In this document: positions 17,508 to 27,058 of the stretch, piece after piece
Numbering within the stretch: position 1 is the first letter of the stretch
How the letters are laid out: every line of letters starts with the position of its first letter
Assembly (NCBI RefSeq): GCF_008065375.1
Contig: NZ_VJYI01000003.1
Span: 62,001-126,000 of the forward strand
Length of the DNA: 64,000 nucleotides
Origin: Nonomuraea sp. SYSU D8015
Lineage (GTDB): Bacteria; Actinomycetota; Actinomycetes; Streptosporangiales; Streptosporangiaceae
Reading direction: 5' to 3'
Program-made: the position numbers and the translations under genes
The notes under the pieces: generated by a model
Databases searched by the model: none
Told to the model about the DNA's origin: nothing
The model's input: the letters and a program-made list of their open reading frames with translations, nothing else

Positions 17508-18281
17508 TCAGGCGTCGCCCGGCTCGGCGCCCCGCTCCCACATCGACTTCATCTCGGCGAACCCCTGCTCCATGATCCCCACCATGGCCTCCCTGGCCCG
17601 CCCGCCGTCGCGCCGCTGGATCGCCTGAGCCACATCGGTGTGCAGCTGCAGCGCCTGCTCGTCCGGGTAGTGGGGCATCAGGTGGTAGTGGTGCCGGCCG
17701 GCGAGCACCTCGGCGACGATCAGTTGCAGTTTCGCGAACATCTCGTTGCCGGAGGCGGCCAGCACGCGCCGGTGGAAGTCGATGTCCAGGGTGAGGAAGC
17801 GGGCCTCGTCGCCCGCCTTCCCGGCGGCCCACATCTTGGCCGCGACCGCGACCAGCTCGCTCGCCTCGTCGTCGCCGATCCGCTCGGCGGCCAGCCAGGC
17901 GGCGTGCGGCTCGATCGCGGTCCGCAGCTCGGTGATCGAACGCAGCTGCGCCATCCGCCCGTCCGAGGCGAGCCTCCAGCGGATCACCTGCGGATCGAAG
18001 ACGCTCCACATCTCGGCGGGCTGGATCATGATCCCGACCCGGCGCCGGGTCTCGATGAGCCCCATGGACGCGAGCACCCGCAGCACCTCGCGGATCACCG
18101 AGCGGGAGACCTGATAGCGGTCGACGAGGTCCTCGATGCTCAGGACGGAGCCGGCGGCCACGTCACCGCTGCATATGGCGGTGCCGAGGTGGTCGAGGAC
18201 GCGTGCGTGCAGCCCGGCCTCGGCGGGGGCGTGCTGGGTGGGTGCGCCCCCTGGGGCGGACTGATTCACGCCACAGAGCAT
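17508..18281 (-). CDS. GntR-family regulator, FCD subfamily
   Basis: A 257-residue regulator. The N-terminal winged helix (about residues 25-90) contains LSIEDLVDRYQVSRSVIREVL. The C-terminal FCD ligand domain shows D-x3-H in DIDFHRRV and a later His in LQLHTDVAQAI, the residues that bind a metal and carboxylate effectors in this family. It is divergent from the sugar ABC operon at 18409, 127 bases away, and is the obvious candidate repressor of that operon with a hexuronate or aldonate as signal. The start is uncertain: ATG 18281 and GTG 18269 are both possible, neither with a good ribosome site. Confidence 0.85.
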   Translation of the reverse strand: MLCGVNQSAPGGAPTQHAPAEAGLHARVLDHLGTAICSGDVAAGSVLSIEDLVDRYQVSRSVIREVLRVLASMGLIETRRRVGIMIQPAEMWSVFDPQVIRWRLASDGRMAQLRSITELRTAIEPHAAWLAAERIGDDEASELVAVAAKMWAAGKAGDEARFLTLDIDFHRRVLAASGNEMFAKLQLIVAEVLAGRHHYHLMPHYPDEQALQLHTDVAQAIQRRDGGRAREAMVGIMEQGFAEMKSMWERGAEPGDA

Positions 18282-18408
18282 ATCAGTTGAAGACCAACCC
18301 TTGAATAAGTCAGCTTTTTTGCCCTAGCATCCCGGCATTAAGCAGATGTTACGAGAGTGTGTGGCGCTCTACCGGGGGGCGGCGGCCATGACAGAAGGGA
18401 GAGACGAC

Positions 18409-19695
18409 GTGCGACGTCGAGCGATATTCGGTACGTCTCTGGCCGTGGTTGCCGCCATGGGCCTGTCCGCCTGTGGCGGTGGCGGCGACGGCGGCGCGTC
18501 CACGACGGTCCGGGTCACCCTGGCCAACCACGTGTGGACGGAGAACATCAAGCAGGCCCTGCCCGAGTTCGAGAAGCAGACCGGCCTCAAGGTCGAGGTC
18601 ACCCAGCTCGGCGAGGACCAGCTCTCCGACCAGTACAACGTCAAGCTGAACGCCGGCTCGGCCGACATCGACGTGATGATGTACCGCCCTCTGCAGGAGG
18701 GGCGGCTCTTCGCCAAGAACAAGTACCTGGCCGACCTGTCGGAGCAGGTGAAGTCCAACCAGAACTGGGATGTCGGCGACTTCCAGGCCGGCCCGGTGGA
18801 GGCCACCACGTACGAGGGCAAGCCGGTCGGTGTCCCGATCATCACCGAGCAGGAGGTCCTCTACTACCGCAAGGACCTGCTCGCCAAGGCCGGCCTGGAC
18901 GCGCCACCGAAGACCCTCGACGAGCTCAAGGCCGCCGCCGCCAAGATCAAGGCGGCCGAGCCGGACGTCGCCGGCTTCGTCGCCCGCACCGGCAAGTCCC
19001 CGGCGGTCACCCAGTTCTCCAGCTTCCTCTACAGCTTCGGCGGCGACTTCGTCGACGGCGGCGGCAAGGCCGCGGTCAACAGCGAAGCGGCCAAGCAGGC
19101 GTACGCCTACTACGGCGGGCTGATCAAGGACTCCGGCCCGGCGAACGTCAGCACCGACATGGGCTGGCCCGAGGCGATGGCGATCTTCACCCAGGGCAAG
19201 GCCGCCTTCTACACCGAGGCCAACTCGCTCTACAAGAACGCCACCGACCCGGCGAAGTCCAAGGTCTCGGACCAGGTCGGCTTCGCGCCGTTCCCGGCCG
19301 GCCCGGCCGGTTCGAAGCCGTACAACATCCCGTCGTGGGCGCTGGGCATCAACTCCAGCTCGGAGAACCAGGGCAACGCCTGGAAGTTCATCGAGTGGGC
19401 CACCGGCAAGGAGCAGACGCTCGCCCAGCAGAAGTCCGGCGTGCCGGGCGCGCGCAGCTCCGTCTGGGCCAACCCGGAGGGCACCTCCACCTTCCCGAAG
19501 GACCTGGTGGAGGCCATCGCGGCCAGCACCAAGGTCGGGGTGGGCCATGACCGGCCGCTGGTCGTGAAGGTTGCCGAGGCCCGCGAGATCGTCGGCCAGC
19601 CGATCGTCGACGCGATCACCGGCAAGGACGCCGCGGCGGCCGCCGACGCGGCCAACGCCGCTTTCCAGAAGTTCCTGGACGACGAGGCCAAGTAG
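18409..19695 (+). CDS. Sugar ABC transporter substrate-binding lipoprotein
   Basis: A 428-residue family-1 solute-binding protein. The GTG at 18409 is preferred because AGGGAGA lies 7-8 bases upstream; an ATG at 18388 is in frame but less well placed. The N-terminus (VRRRAIFGTSLAVVAAMGLSAC) is a lipoprotein signal with Cys at residue 22, followed by a GGGGDGG spacer. Typical patterns are FEKQTGLKVEVTQLGEDQ, MTEPLYYR-like EQEVLYYRKDLLAKAGLDAP, and IPSWALGINSSSENQ. It begins an operon of two permeases, two dehydratases, an aldolase and a kinase, so the ligand is likely a uronate, aldonate or oligogalacturonide. Confidence 0.9.
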   Translation: MRRRAIFGTSLAVVAAMGLSACGGGGDGGASTTVRVTLANHVWTENIKQALPEFEKQTGLKVEVTQLGEDQLSDQYNVKLNAGSADIDVMMYRPLQEGRLFAKNKYLADLSEQVKSNQNWDVGDFQAGPVEATTYEGKPVGVPIITEQEVLYYRKDLLAKAGLDAPPKTLDELKAAAAKIKAAEPDVAGFVARTGKSPAVTQFSSFLYSFGGDFVDGGGKAAVNSEAAKQAYAYYGGLIKDSGPANVSTDMGWPEAMAIFTQGKAAFYTEANSLYKNATDPAKSKVSDQVGFAPFPAGPAGSKPYNIPSWALGINSSSENQGNAWKFIEWATGKEQTLAQQKSGVPGARSSVWANPEGTSTFPKDLVEAIAASTKVGVGHDRPLVVKVAEAREIVGQPIVDAITGKDAAAAADAANAAFQKFLDDEAK

Positions 19696-19764
19696 GCGGC
19701 GCAGGCGGGTGGCGGGCTCGATCGCCCGCCGCCCGCGTACCCGCAGGCCACCACTGGAGACCTC

Positions 19765-20709
19765 ATGGCTACGATCACCACCACCAAGGCGCCGGACAGC
19801 GCCCCCACCGCCCCCGAAACGCCCGGCTGGGTACGCTGGGTCAACGACCACCGCAAATGGCTCTTCGCCGCGCCCGCGATGACCTTCGTCGCCGCGCTGC
19901 TGGTGTTCCCCCTGGCCTGGACGGGCTACCTCAGCCTGACCGACGCCGAGGGATCCGTCCGAGCGGAGAGCGAGTTCGTGGGCATCCAGAACTACCTCGA
20001 CGTCCTGACGGACACCGAACGGTTCTGGCCCGCGGTCGGGCGGACCGCCGCGTTCACCGTCGTCGCGCTGCTGTTCGAGGTGGTCCTCGGGATGGCGATC
20101 GCGCTGCTGCTCTGGCGGCCGTTCAAAGGGGAGAGGTGGGTCCGGGTCGCCATCCTGATGCCGCTGGTCGCCACCCCGGTCGCGGTCGGCATGATGTGGC
20201 GGCTCATCTTCGACCCGAACATCGGCCTGGCCAACCAGGTCCTCGGCTGGTTCGGCATCGGGCCGCAGCCGTGGCTGGCCGGCCAGCACTCGGCCCTGCC
20301 CACCACGATCTTCATCGACGTGTGGCAGTGGACGCCGATGGTGGTGCTGATCCTGCTCGCCGGGCTCACCTCTCTGTCGGAGGAGCCGCAGGAGGCGGCG
20401 CGGATCGACGGCGCCAGCACCTGGCAGCGTTTCCGGCACGTCACCCTGCCGCTGCTGATGCCCACGCTGACCGTGGCGATCCTGCTGCGCGGCATCGACG
20501 CGCTGAAGACCTTCGACATCCTCTACGCCACGAAGGGCCGCGGCGGCGGTTCGTTCCACGAGGTGGAGACGCTGAACGTGTACGCCTACGGCCTCAGCTT
20601 CGACTACAACGAGTACGGCGTCTCCTCCACCGTCCTCATCCTCTTCTTCCTGATCATCATCGGGGCGATGTGGGCCCTGACCGCCCGGCGCAAGGAGGCG
20701 CAGCGATGA
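19765..20709 (+). CDS. Sugar ABC transporter permease (MalF/UgpA type)
   Basis: A 314-residue inner-membrane protein with six predicted helices. Its EAA loop, EEPQEAARIDGASTWQRFRH, lies near residues 209-228 and contacts the ATPase. A cytoplasmic N-terminal arm rich in Thr and Pro precedes the first helix. Its stop codon overlaps the start of the next permease as ATGA. No ATPase gene is in the operon, so a shared MsiK-type ATPase elsewhere in the genome is expected. Confidence 0.9.
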   Translation: MATITTTKAPDSAPTAPETPGWVRWVNDHRKWLFAAPAMTFVAALLVFPLAWTGYLSLTDAEGSVRAESEFVGIQNYLDVLTDTERFWPAVGRTAAFTVVALLFEVVLGMAIALLLWRPFKGERWVRVAILMPLVATPVAVGMMWRLIFDPNIGLANQVLGWFGIGPQPWLAGQHSALPTTIFIDVWQWTPMVVLILLAGLTSLSEEPQEAARIDGASTWQRFRHVTLPLLMPTLTVAILLRGIDALKTFDILYATKGRGGGSFHEVETLNVYAYGLSFDYNEYGVSSTVLILFFLIIIGAMWALTARRKEAQR

Positions 20710-21521
20710 AGCCCCGTCCCGCGTACCAGGTGTTCCGGGTGGTGGCGCTCGCCGTCGTGGTGCTGTCACTGCTCGCGCCGCTGCTCTGGATGATCGCCGC
20801 GTCGTTCAAGACCAACGTCGACATCTACGACACGGGCAAGGCGCTGGTCTTCTCCCCCACCGTGGACAACTACGCCAAAGTGCTCCAGCAGGCGAACTAC
20901 GTCGAGTTCATCGGCAACAGCCTCTGGGTGGCCTTCGCCGCGACCGTGGCGTCGCTGATCCTCGGCGTGCCGGCCGCGTACTCGATGAGCCGGTTCAACA
21001 TGAAGAAGTCCGCGCTGGTGGTGCTGATGGCCCGGGTCATCCCCGGCGTCTCGCTGCTGGTGCCCTGGTTCTACGTCTTCTCCAACCTGAAGATGGTCGG
21101 CGGCTTCGGGGTGCTGATCGTCAGCCACATGTTCGTCTCGCTGCCGCTGGTGGTCTACATCATGATGGGCTACTTCGACAGCCTGCCCGAGGAGCTGGAG
21201 GAGGCGGCACTGGTCGACGGCCTGACCCACATCGGCGCGTTCCGCCGCATCACCCTGCCGCTGTCCGTGCCGGGCATCGCCACCGCCGGAATCCTGTCCT
21301 TCATCTTCTCCTGGAACAACTTCATGTTCGCGCTCGTGCTCTCCGACGCGGACACCAAGACCCTGCCCGTGGCGATCTTCGACTTCGTCGGCTACGCCAG
21401 CATCGACTGGGGCGGCCTGATGGCCGCGGCCACCGTGGTCACCGTACCCATCATGGTGATCGCCCTGTTCGTCCAGAAGTACGTGGTCTCCGGCCTCACC
21501 GCCGGCGCGACAAAGGGCTGA
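20706..21521 (+). CDS. Sugar ABC transporter permease (MalG/UgpE type)
   Basis: A 271-residue second permease with six helices and the EAA loop PEELEEAALVDGLTHIGAFR near residues 161-180. The start overlaps the previous stop. The dehydratase gene follows after 5 bases, which ties import to catabolism. Confidence 0.9.
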   Translation: MKPRPAYQVFRVVALAVVVLSLLAPLLWMIAASFKTNVDIYDTGKALVFSPTVDNYAKVLQQANYVEFIGNSLWVAFAATVASLILGVPAAYSMSRFNMKKSALVVLMARVIPGVSLLVPWFYVFSNLKMVGGFGVLIVSHMFVSLPLVVYIMMGYFDSLPEELEEAALVDGLTHIGAFRRITLPLSVPGIATAGILSFIFSWNNFMFALVLSDADTKTLPVAIFDFVGYASIDWGGLMAAATVVTVPIMVIALFVQKYVVSGLTAGATKG

Positions 21522-21526
21522 CCGGC

Positions 21527-22675
21527 ATGACGACCATCGCGCGCATCGAGACCTTCCTCGTCGCCCCCCGCTGGCTCTTCGTCCGGGTGGAGACCGGCTC
21601 CGGCATCGTCGGCTGGGGCGAGGCCACCTGCGAGGGGCGCTCCGAGACCGTCCGCGCCGCCATCGACCAGCTCGCCGAGCTGCTGATCGGCCGGGACGCG
21701 CTGCGCATCGAGGACCACTGGCAGGTGCTGACCAAGGGCTCGTTCTACCGGGGCGGCCCGATCCTGGCGAGCGCCGTGGCGGGCCTGGACCAGGCCCTCT
21801 GGGACATCGCCGGCAAGCACTTCGGCGCCCCCGTGCACCAGCTGCTCGGCGGCCCGGTCCGGGACCGGATCCGGGTGTACGGCTGGGTCGGCGGCGACGA
21901 GCCCGGCGAGGTGCGCGACCACATCGCCGCCCAGGTCGAGGCCGGGCTGACGGCGGTGAAGATGAACGCCTCCGGCAGGATGAGCCCGGTCGCCTCGGTC
22001 GCCGAGCTGAACGGCGTGGTCGCCCGGGTGGCCGCCGCCCGCGAGGTGCTCGGCGACGACCGCGACGTCGCCGTCGACTTCCACGGGCGGTTCACCCTGG
22101 CCAACGCCCGCCGGGTGGCGCCGCTGCTGGAGCCGTACCGGCCGCTGTTCCTGGAGGAGCCGGTCGTCCCGGAGAACTCCCACCTCATCGGCGAGTTCGT
22201 CCGCTCGACCACCATCCCGGTGTCGACCGGGGAGCGGCTCTACAGCCGGCAGGAGTTCCTGCCCGTCTTCCAGGCCGGCATCGCGGTCGCCCAGCCGGAC
22301 CTCTCGCACGCCGGCGGCATCACCGAGGTACGCAAGATCGCCACGCTCGCCGAGGTGTACGACGTGCAGCTCGCCCCGCACTGCCCGCTCGGCCCGATCG
22401 CCCTCGCGGCCTGCCTGCAGGTCGGCTTCGCCACGCCGAACTACCTGATCCAGGAGCAGAGCATCGGCATCCACTACAACCGCGGCGCCGAGGTGCTCGA
22501 CTACTGCCTCGACAAGACCCCGCTCACGTTCGTGGACGGACACGTCGAGCGGCTCACCGCGCCCGGTCTGGGCATCGAGGTCGACGACCAGGCGGTCCGC
22601 TCCGCCGGCAAAAGAGGACACGCCTGGCGCAGCCCCGTCTGGCGGCACCAGGACGGCTCCTACGCGGAATGGTGA
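21527..22675 (+). CDS. dgoD: Galactonate dehydratase-like enolase-superfamily enzyme
   Basis: A 382-residue enolase-superfamily protein of the DgoD type, which dehydrates D-galactonate to 2-keto-3-deoxygalactonate. Metal ligands are visible as Asp in VAVDFHGRF (with the catalytic His), Glu in LFLEEPVVPEN and Glu in VSTGERLYS; the second catalytic His is in APHCPLGPIALAA. Length fits the family. It overlaps the aldolase gene. The C-terminal AGKRGHAWRSPVWRHQDGS is typical of DgoD. A related acid sugar cannot be excluded without assay. Confidence 0.85.
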   Translation: MTTIARIETFLVAPRWLFVRVETGSGIVGWGEATCEGRSETVRAAIDQLAELLIGRDALRIEDHWQVLTKGSFYRGGPILASAVAGLDQALWDIAGKHFGAPVHQLLGGPVRDRIRVYGWVGGDEPGEVRDHIAAQVEAGLTAVKMNASGRMSPVASVAELNGVVARVAAAREVLGDDRDVAVDFHGRFTLANARRVAPLLEPYRPLFLEEPVVPENSHLIGEFVRSTTIPVSTGERLYSRQEFLPVFQAGIAVAQPDLSHAGGITEVRKIATLAEVYDVQLAPHCPLGPIALAACLQVGFATPNYLIQEQSIGIHYNRGAEVLDYCLDKTPLTFVDGHVERLTAPGLGIEVDDQAVRSAGKRGHAWRSPVWRHQDGSYAEW

Positions 22676-22677
22676 CC

Positions 22678-23301
22678 ATGACCCTCGACCTCACCGCCGC
22701 ACTGGCCGCCACCCGGCTCCTGGCGATCGTCCGCGGCACCGACACCGCCGCCGCCATCGCCACCGGCACCGCGCTGCTCGCCGAAGGCGTCCGCGTGGTG
22801 GAGGTGGCCCTGACCATGCCCGGCGCGCTCGATGCCATCGCGGCGATCCGGGCGGCCGCCCCGGCCGGCTCGCTGGTCGGCGCCGGCACCGTGCTCACCC
22901 CGGCCGCCGTCGCCGACGTGGCCGCGGCCGGCGCGCAGTTCGTCGTCACCCCCGCCGTCGTCGACTCCATCGGCGAGGCGGCCCGCCGAGGGCTCCCGGT
23001 CGCCGCCGGGGCGCTCACCCCGACGGAGGCGTACACCGCGGTCCGGATGGGCGCCGCCGCCGTGAAGCTCTTCCCGGCCTCGCTGGGCGGGCCGACGTAT
23101 CTGAAGGCGCTGCGCGACCCGTTCCCGGACATCCCGTTCGTCGCGGTCGGCGGGGTGGGCCTGGCCGAGTTGCCCGGCTACCTCGCCGCCGGCGCGCTCG
23201 CCGTCGGCGTCGGAGGGCCGCTGATCGGCGACGCCGCGTCCGGCGGTGACCTGAACGCCTTGAGGGAGCGGGCCCGCGCCTACCTCGCCGCGACGTCATG
23301 A
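22678..23301 (+). CDS. dgoA: KDPG/KDPGal aldolase
   Basis: A 207-residue class I aldolase. The Schiff-base Lys is in [11 protein letters not shown] (about residue 130), the general base Glu in [13 protein letters not shown] (about 44), and GAGTVLTP is the typical phosphate-side strand. It cleaves 2-keto-3-deoxy-6-phosphogluconate or -galactonate to pyruvate and glyceraldehyde 3-phosphate. Starts at 22669 (ATG), 22672 (GTG, overlapping the previous stop as GTGA) and 22678 (ATG) are all possible; 22678 gives the usual N-terminus. It sits between the two dehydratases. Confidence 0.85.
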   Translation: MTLDLTAALAATRLLAIVRGTDTAAAIATGTALLAEGVRVVEVALTMPGALDAIAAIRAAAPAGSLVGAGTVLTPAAVADVAAAGAQFVVTPAVVDSIGEAARRGLPVAAGALTPTEAYTAVRMGAAAVKLFPASLGGPTYLKALRDPFPDIPFVAVGGVGLAELPGYLAAGALAVGVGGPLIGDAASGGDLNALRERARAYLAATS

Positions 23302-23332
23302 CCCCGGCACCACCTGTGAGAAAGGCACCTGC

Positions 23333-24562
23333 GTGAAGATCATCGCCGCGGACGTCATCGTCACCAGCCCCGACCGCAACTTCGTCACCCTCAAGATCAC
23401 GACGGACGAGGGGATCACCGGGCTGGGGGACGGCACCCTCAACGGGCGCGAGCTGGCGGTCGCGTCGTACCTGGCCGACCACGTCGTCCCCCTGCTGATC
23501 GGGCGGGACCCGCATCGCATCGAGGACACCTGGCAGTTCCTCTACCGCTCGGCGTACTGGCGGCGCGGGCCCGTCACCATGGCCGCCATCGCGGCCGTGG
23601 ACGTGGCGCTGTGGGACATCAAGGCCAAGGCCGCCGGGATGCCGCTCTACCAGCTGCTCGGCGGAGCCTCCCGGAACGGGATCATGGCGTACGGGCACGC
23701 CTCCGGCCGGGACCTGCCGGAGCTGTTCGACTCGATCCGCAAGCACCTGGAGATGGGCTACCGGTCGATCCGGGTGCAGACCTCCGTCCCCGGCATCAAC
23801 GCCGTGTACGGCGTGGCCGCCCAGCCCAGCGTCGACGGCAAGCGGTACGACTACGAGCCGGCCCAGCGCACCGCGCTGCCCGCCGAAGAGGACTGGGACA
23901 CCCGCGCCTACCTGCGCCATCTGCCCAGTGTCTTCGAGGCGGTGCGCAACGAGTTCGGCCCCGAGCTGCCGCTGCTGCACGACGGGCACCACCGGATGAC
24001 CCCCATCCAGGCCGCCAGGCTCGGCAAGGCCCTCGAGCCGTACGACCTGTTCTGGCTGGAGGACTGCACGCCGGCCGAGAACCAGGAGGCGCTGCGCCTG
24101 GTCCGGCAGCACACCACCATCCCGCTGGCCATCGGCGAGGTCTTCAACACCGTGTGGGACTACCAGACCCTGATCCGCGAACAGCTCATCGACTACGTCC
24201 GGTCCGCCGTCACCCACACTGGGGGGATCACGGCCATGCGGAAGCTGCTCGACTACGCCGCCCAGTACCAGATCAAGTCCGGCATCCACGGCCCGACCGA
24301 CATCTCGCCGATCGGCATGGCCGCCGCCCTGCACCTGGACCTGGCGATCCACAACTTCGGCATCCAGGAGTACATGCAGCACGGCCAGGCGACCGACGAG
24401 GTGTTCCGGCAGTCGTTCAGCTTCGCCGACGGCTACCTGCACCCCGGTGAGCTGCCGGGGCTCGGAGTGGAGCTCGACGAAAAGGCCGCGGCGCGGTTCC
24501 CGTACCAACCGGCGTACCTGCCGTTCAACCGGCTCAAGGACGGCACCGTCCATGACTGGTGA
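23333..24562 (+). CDS. manD: D-mannonate dehydratase, ManD (RspA) family
   Basis: A 409-residue enolase-superfamily enzyme that dehydrates D-mannonate to 2-keto-3-deoxygluconate. The ManD-specific catalytic Arg and Tyr are seen in [16 protein letters not shown], and His in [11 protein letters not shown]. Metal-binding acids lie in [17 protein letters not shown] and LAIGEVFN. The GTG at 23333 starts [11 protein letters not shown], the standard N-terminus. Some ManD proteins have low or dual mannonate/gluconate activity, so the exact substrate is inferred. The kinase gene overlaps its end. Confidence 0.88.
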   Translation: MKIIAADVIVTSPDRNFVTLKITTDEGITGLGDGTLNGRELAVASYLADHVVPLLIGRDPHRIEDTWQFLYRSAYWRRGPVTMAAIAAVDVALWDIKAKAAGMPLYQLLGGASRNGIMAYGHASGRDLPELFDSIRKHLEMGYRSIRVQTSVPGINAVYGVAAQPSVDGKRYDYEPAQRTALPAEEDWDTRAYLRHLPSVFEAVRNEFGPELPLLHDGHHRMTPIQAARLGKALEPYDLFWLEDCTPAENQEALRLVRQHTTIPLAIGEVFNTVWDYQTLIREQLIDYVRSAVTHTGGITAMRKLLDYAAQYQIKSGIHGPTDISPIGMAAALHLDLAIHNFGIQEYMQHGQATDEVFRQSFSFADGYLHPGELPGLGVELDEKAAARFPYQPAYLPFNRLKDGTVHDW

Positions 24563-25103
24563 GCTCCGGACCACCCGGCACATCGTGGTGATGGGCGTGT
24601 CGGGCGCGGGCAAGACGACCCTGGCCCGCAGGATCAGCGAGCTGACCGGGCTGCGGTTCGCCGAGGCGGACGAGTTCCACCCGGAGGCGAACGTGGCGCG
24701 GATGCGCGCCGGCATCCCGCTGGACGACGCGGACCGCTGGCCCTGGCTGCGCGACCTGGCCGCCTGGATGGCCGCCCGGCACGCCGAGGGCGTCTCCACG
24801 GTGCTGGCCTGCTCGGCGCTCAAGCGCTCCTACCGGGACGTGCTCCGGCAGGGGCCGCCGGACGTGGAGTTCGTCCACCTGGACGGGGCCGCGGAGCTGA
24901 TCCGCGAGCGGATGATCCGCCGCACCGGCCACTACATGTCGGCGAGCCTGCTCGACTCGCAGCGGGCGATCCTGGAGCCCCTCGGCCCGGAGGAGTCCGG
25001 GATGGTGCTGGAGGTGGCGCTGTCGCTGGAGGAGCTGGTGGCGGCCGTGAGCGCCCGGCTCGGCCTGCCACCCGCACTCGATGTCCATGTGGATGTGCTC
25101 TGA
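24552..25103 (+). CDS. Gluconokinase-type carbohydrate kinase
   Basis: A 183-residue P-loop kinase of the GntK/IdnK type. Walker A is GVSGAGKTT near residues 16-24, followed by [16 protein letters not shown] and the [15 protein letters not shown] lid region. The family phosphorylates gluconate to 6-phosphogluconate. The ATG at 24552 overlaps the end of manD by 11 bases and replaces a much longer frame that begins inside manD. It closes the operon. No PfkB-type KDG kinase is present, so how KDPG for the aldolase is made is unclear. Confidence 0.82.
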   Translation: MTGELRTTRHIVVMGVSGAGKTTLARRISELTGLRFAEADEFHPEANVARMRAGIPLDDADRWPWLRDLAAWMAARHAEGVSTVLACSALKRSYRDVLRQGPPDVEFVHLDGAAELIRERMIRRTGHYMSASLLDSQRAILEPLGPEESGMVLEVALSLEELVAAVSARLGLPPALDVHVDVL

Positions 25104-25247
25104 CCTGCGGTTTCGTTTGTCCAACAGGGCGAGCGCCACTTTGGACGACCTCTGGACAAAGATCCCTTGGCCGGCCGGAAAGCCGCGTGCCAGCATGACG
25201 ACCGGAGCGCGCGCCACGAACGGAATCACCACTCCGGAAGGAACCCG

Positions 25248-25610
25248 ATGCGAGTCCTCGCCCTGCTGACTGCGGGCACCATGTTCTTCACCGCCGCCCC
25301 GCTGACCGCGCAGGCCGCCACCACCGGCTCGGCCGCCGCCTGGCCCTCCTGTGTGAAAGCCACCCGCACCAAGCTGAACAACGACGGCTGGTCGGATCCC
25401 AAGTGGCAGGTCCGGGTGGCCAACCACTGCTCTCGCCGGATCAAGTACGCGATCGTGCGCGACCGGCAGTCCGACTTCGGCTATGTGGAGGTCGCCCCAG
25501 ATAAGACCAGCTTCCGCAACATCGGCAAGTACTCCTTCGGGCACAGCGCGTCCGAGCCCGACGGCGTGAAGATCTACTACCGGGGCACCCGCTACACGAA
25601 GCGCTTCTGA
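25248..25610 (+). CDS. Small secreted protein with two or three Cys
   Basis: A 120-residue protein with a signal peptide (MRVLALLTAGTMFFTAAPLTAQA, cut near residue 23). The mature part has Cys in WPSCVKA and NHCSRRIKYAI, which could form a disulfide, and ends in a basic aromatic tail. GGAAGGAA precedes the ATG. The beta-rich pattern VRVANHCSRRIKYAIVRDRQ resembles small exported actinomycete proteins, but I cannot name a family. It stands alone between the kinase operon and the decayed genes. Confidence 0.7.
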   Translation: MRVLALLTAGTMFFTAAPLTAQAATTGSAAAWPSCVKATRTKLNNDGWSDPKWQVRVANHCSRRIKYAIVRDRQSDFGYVEVAPDKTSFRNIGKYSFGHSASEPDGVKIYYRGTRYTKRF

Positions 25611-25647
25611 GGCAACCGGCACAGGCCACCATCGCGGGCCCTTGAGC

Positions 25648-25890
25648 ATGCTGCCCGTCACCAGGCGGAGCCCCCACCCGGATGGGCAGAACGCTAACAC
25701 GTACTTCAAGTCCCACTACGTACGGACGCCGGGTGGGGCCCTGTTCGAGCTGGCGGTCACCGACGACGAGGGCGGCTGGGACTGCGACGAGCCGGCCGAG
25801 GAGCTCGGCAAGAACTTCATGCTGCCGCCGCAGTCCGAAAGCGAGCGGGAGAGCATCCTCGCGCGCCTGGAGCCGGTGACGACCGACTGA
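25648..25890 (+). pseudogene. C-terminal fragment of a glyoxalase-fold ring-cleaving dioxygenase (MhqO-like)
   Basis: From about 25700 the frame reads YFKSHYVRTPGGALFELAV and then CDEPAEELGKNFMLPPQ. This is the C-terminal end of MhqO-type extradiol dioxygenases of the vicinal-oxygen-chelate fold, including one metal-binding Glu (LFEL). The other 250 or so residues of the family are absent upstream, where the small secreted gene lies, so this is a 5'-truncated remnant. It starts a run of four damaged genes on the same strand. Confidence 0.7.
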
Positions 25891-25984
25891 CCTCCGTGCT
25901 CATGGCGTCCCTCACGACGTGACGGCGCGGGGCGCCGTGAGCACCGGAGGGATCCTCCGGCCCACCCCGCACCAGGAGCGAACA

Positions 25985-27057
25985 GTGAGCCTCGCCTTCG
26001 AGAACGTCACGCTCGGGCAGCGCGTGCTCTTCGGATACGGCCGTGCTGCCCGGAACCTCGCCGCGGAGGTCGACCGCCTGGGCGCCCGCCGGGTCATGGT
26101 CATCGCCGCGCCGCCCGAGGCCGGGATCGCCGACCGTGTCACCACCGGCCTTCCGGTCGTGCTCCGGCACGGCGACGTACGGCCCCACGTGCCCGTGGAG
26201 AAGGCCGAGGCCGCCCGGGCCGCCGCGGCCGGATGCGGAGCCGACCTCCTCGTCTGCGTCGGCGGCGGGTCCACGACCGGGCTGGCCAAGGCGGTGGCGC
26301 TGACGACGCGGCTGCCGATCGTCGCCGTCCCCACGACGTACGCCGGGTCCGAGGCCACCAACGTGTGGGGGCTCACCGAGGCATCCCGCAAGATCACGGG
26401 GGTGGACGACGCGGTCCTGCCGGTGACCGTGGTGTACGACTCCGAGCTGACCATGTCGCTGCCGGTCGACCTCTCGGTGGCCTCCGGGCTCAACGCCGCC
26501 GCTCACTGCGTCGACTCCATGTGGGCCCCGCGCGCAACCCGATCAATCAGGCCTTCGCGATGGAGGGCCTGCGCGCCGTGGCGGACGGGCTGCGCCGCAT
26601 CGCCCGCCGGCCCGACGGCGTCGATGGGCGGGACGCCGCGCTGTACGGCTGCTACCTGTCCGGGGTGGCCTTCACCTCCGCGGGGTCGGGCCTCCACCAC
26701 AAGATCTGTCATGTGCTGGGCGGGGCGTACGACCTGCCGTACGCGCAGACCCACGCCACCGTGCTCCCCTACGTGCTGGGGCTCAACGCGCGGGGTGCTC
26801 CGGACGCCGCGCGCCGCATCGCCGCCGCCCTGGGCGCCGCCACGCCGGTGGCGGGTTTGAACGCGCTTCGCCGAGAACTCGACGCCCCGCGCGCGCTCGC
26901 CGACTACGGCATGCGACGCGAGGACATCCCCGAGGCGGCCCGGCTGGTGTTGCCGTACGTGCCCGCGGACAACCCCGTGCCGGTCGGGATCGACGAGCTC
27001 ACCGACCTGCTCACCCGCGCCTGGGCCGGCGAGCCCGCGCAGGACCGGAAGGACTGA
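25985..27057 (+). pseudogene. Maleylacetate reductase, single-base frameshift
   Basis: An iron-containing alcohol dehydrogenase-family protein whose intact members reduce maleylacetate to 3-oxoadipate in hydroquinone and chlorocatechol breakdown. The first frame (GTG 25985, good AGGAG site) carries VGGGSTTGLAKA, VPTTYAGSEATNVWG and AAHCVDSMWAPR. At about 26530 the coding sense moves to the next frame, beginning NPINQAFAMEGLRA, and includes GLHHKICHVLGGAYDLPYAQ and its metal-binding His residues. The shift equals one lost base in a GCGCGC stretch. Apart from that the protein is full length, so loss is recent or is a sequencing error. Confidence 0.8.
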
Positions 27058-27058
27058 C

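Noticed and set aside
18349..20769. Long minus-strand frame opposite the sugar-binding protein and permease
   Set aside because: Antisense shadow; the plus strand encodes a lipoprotein signal and EAA-loop permease.
24447..24551. N-terminal extension of the gluconokinase-type protein
   Set aside because: The extension is inside manD, Arg/Ser-rich and without family pattern. ATG 24552 gives the usual distance to the Walker A motif.
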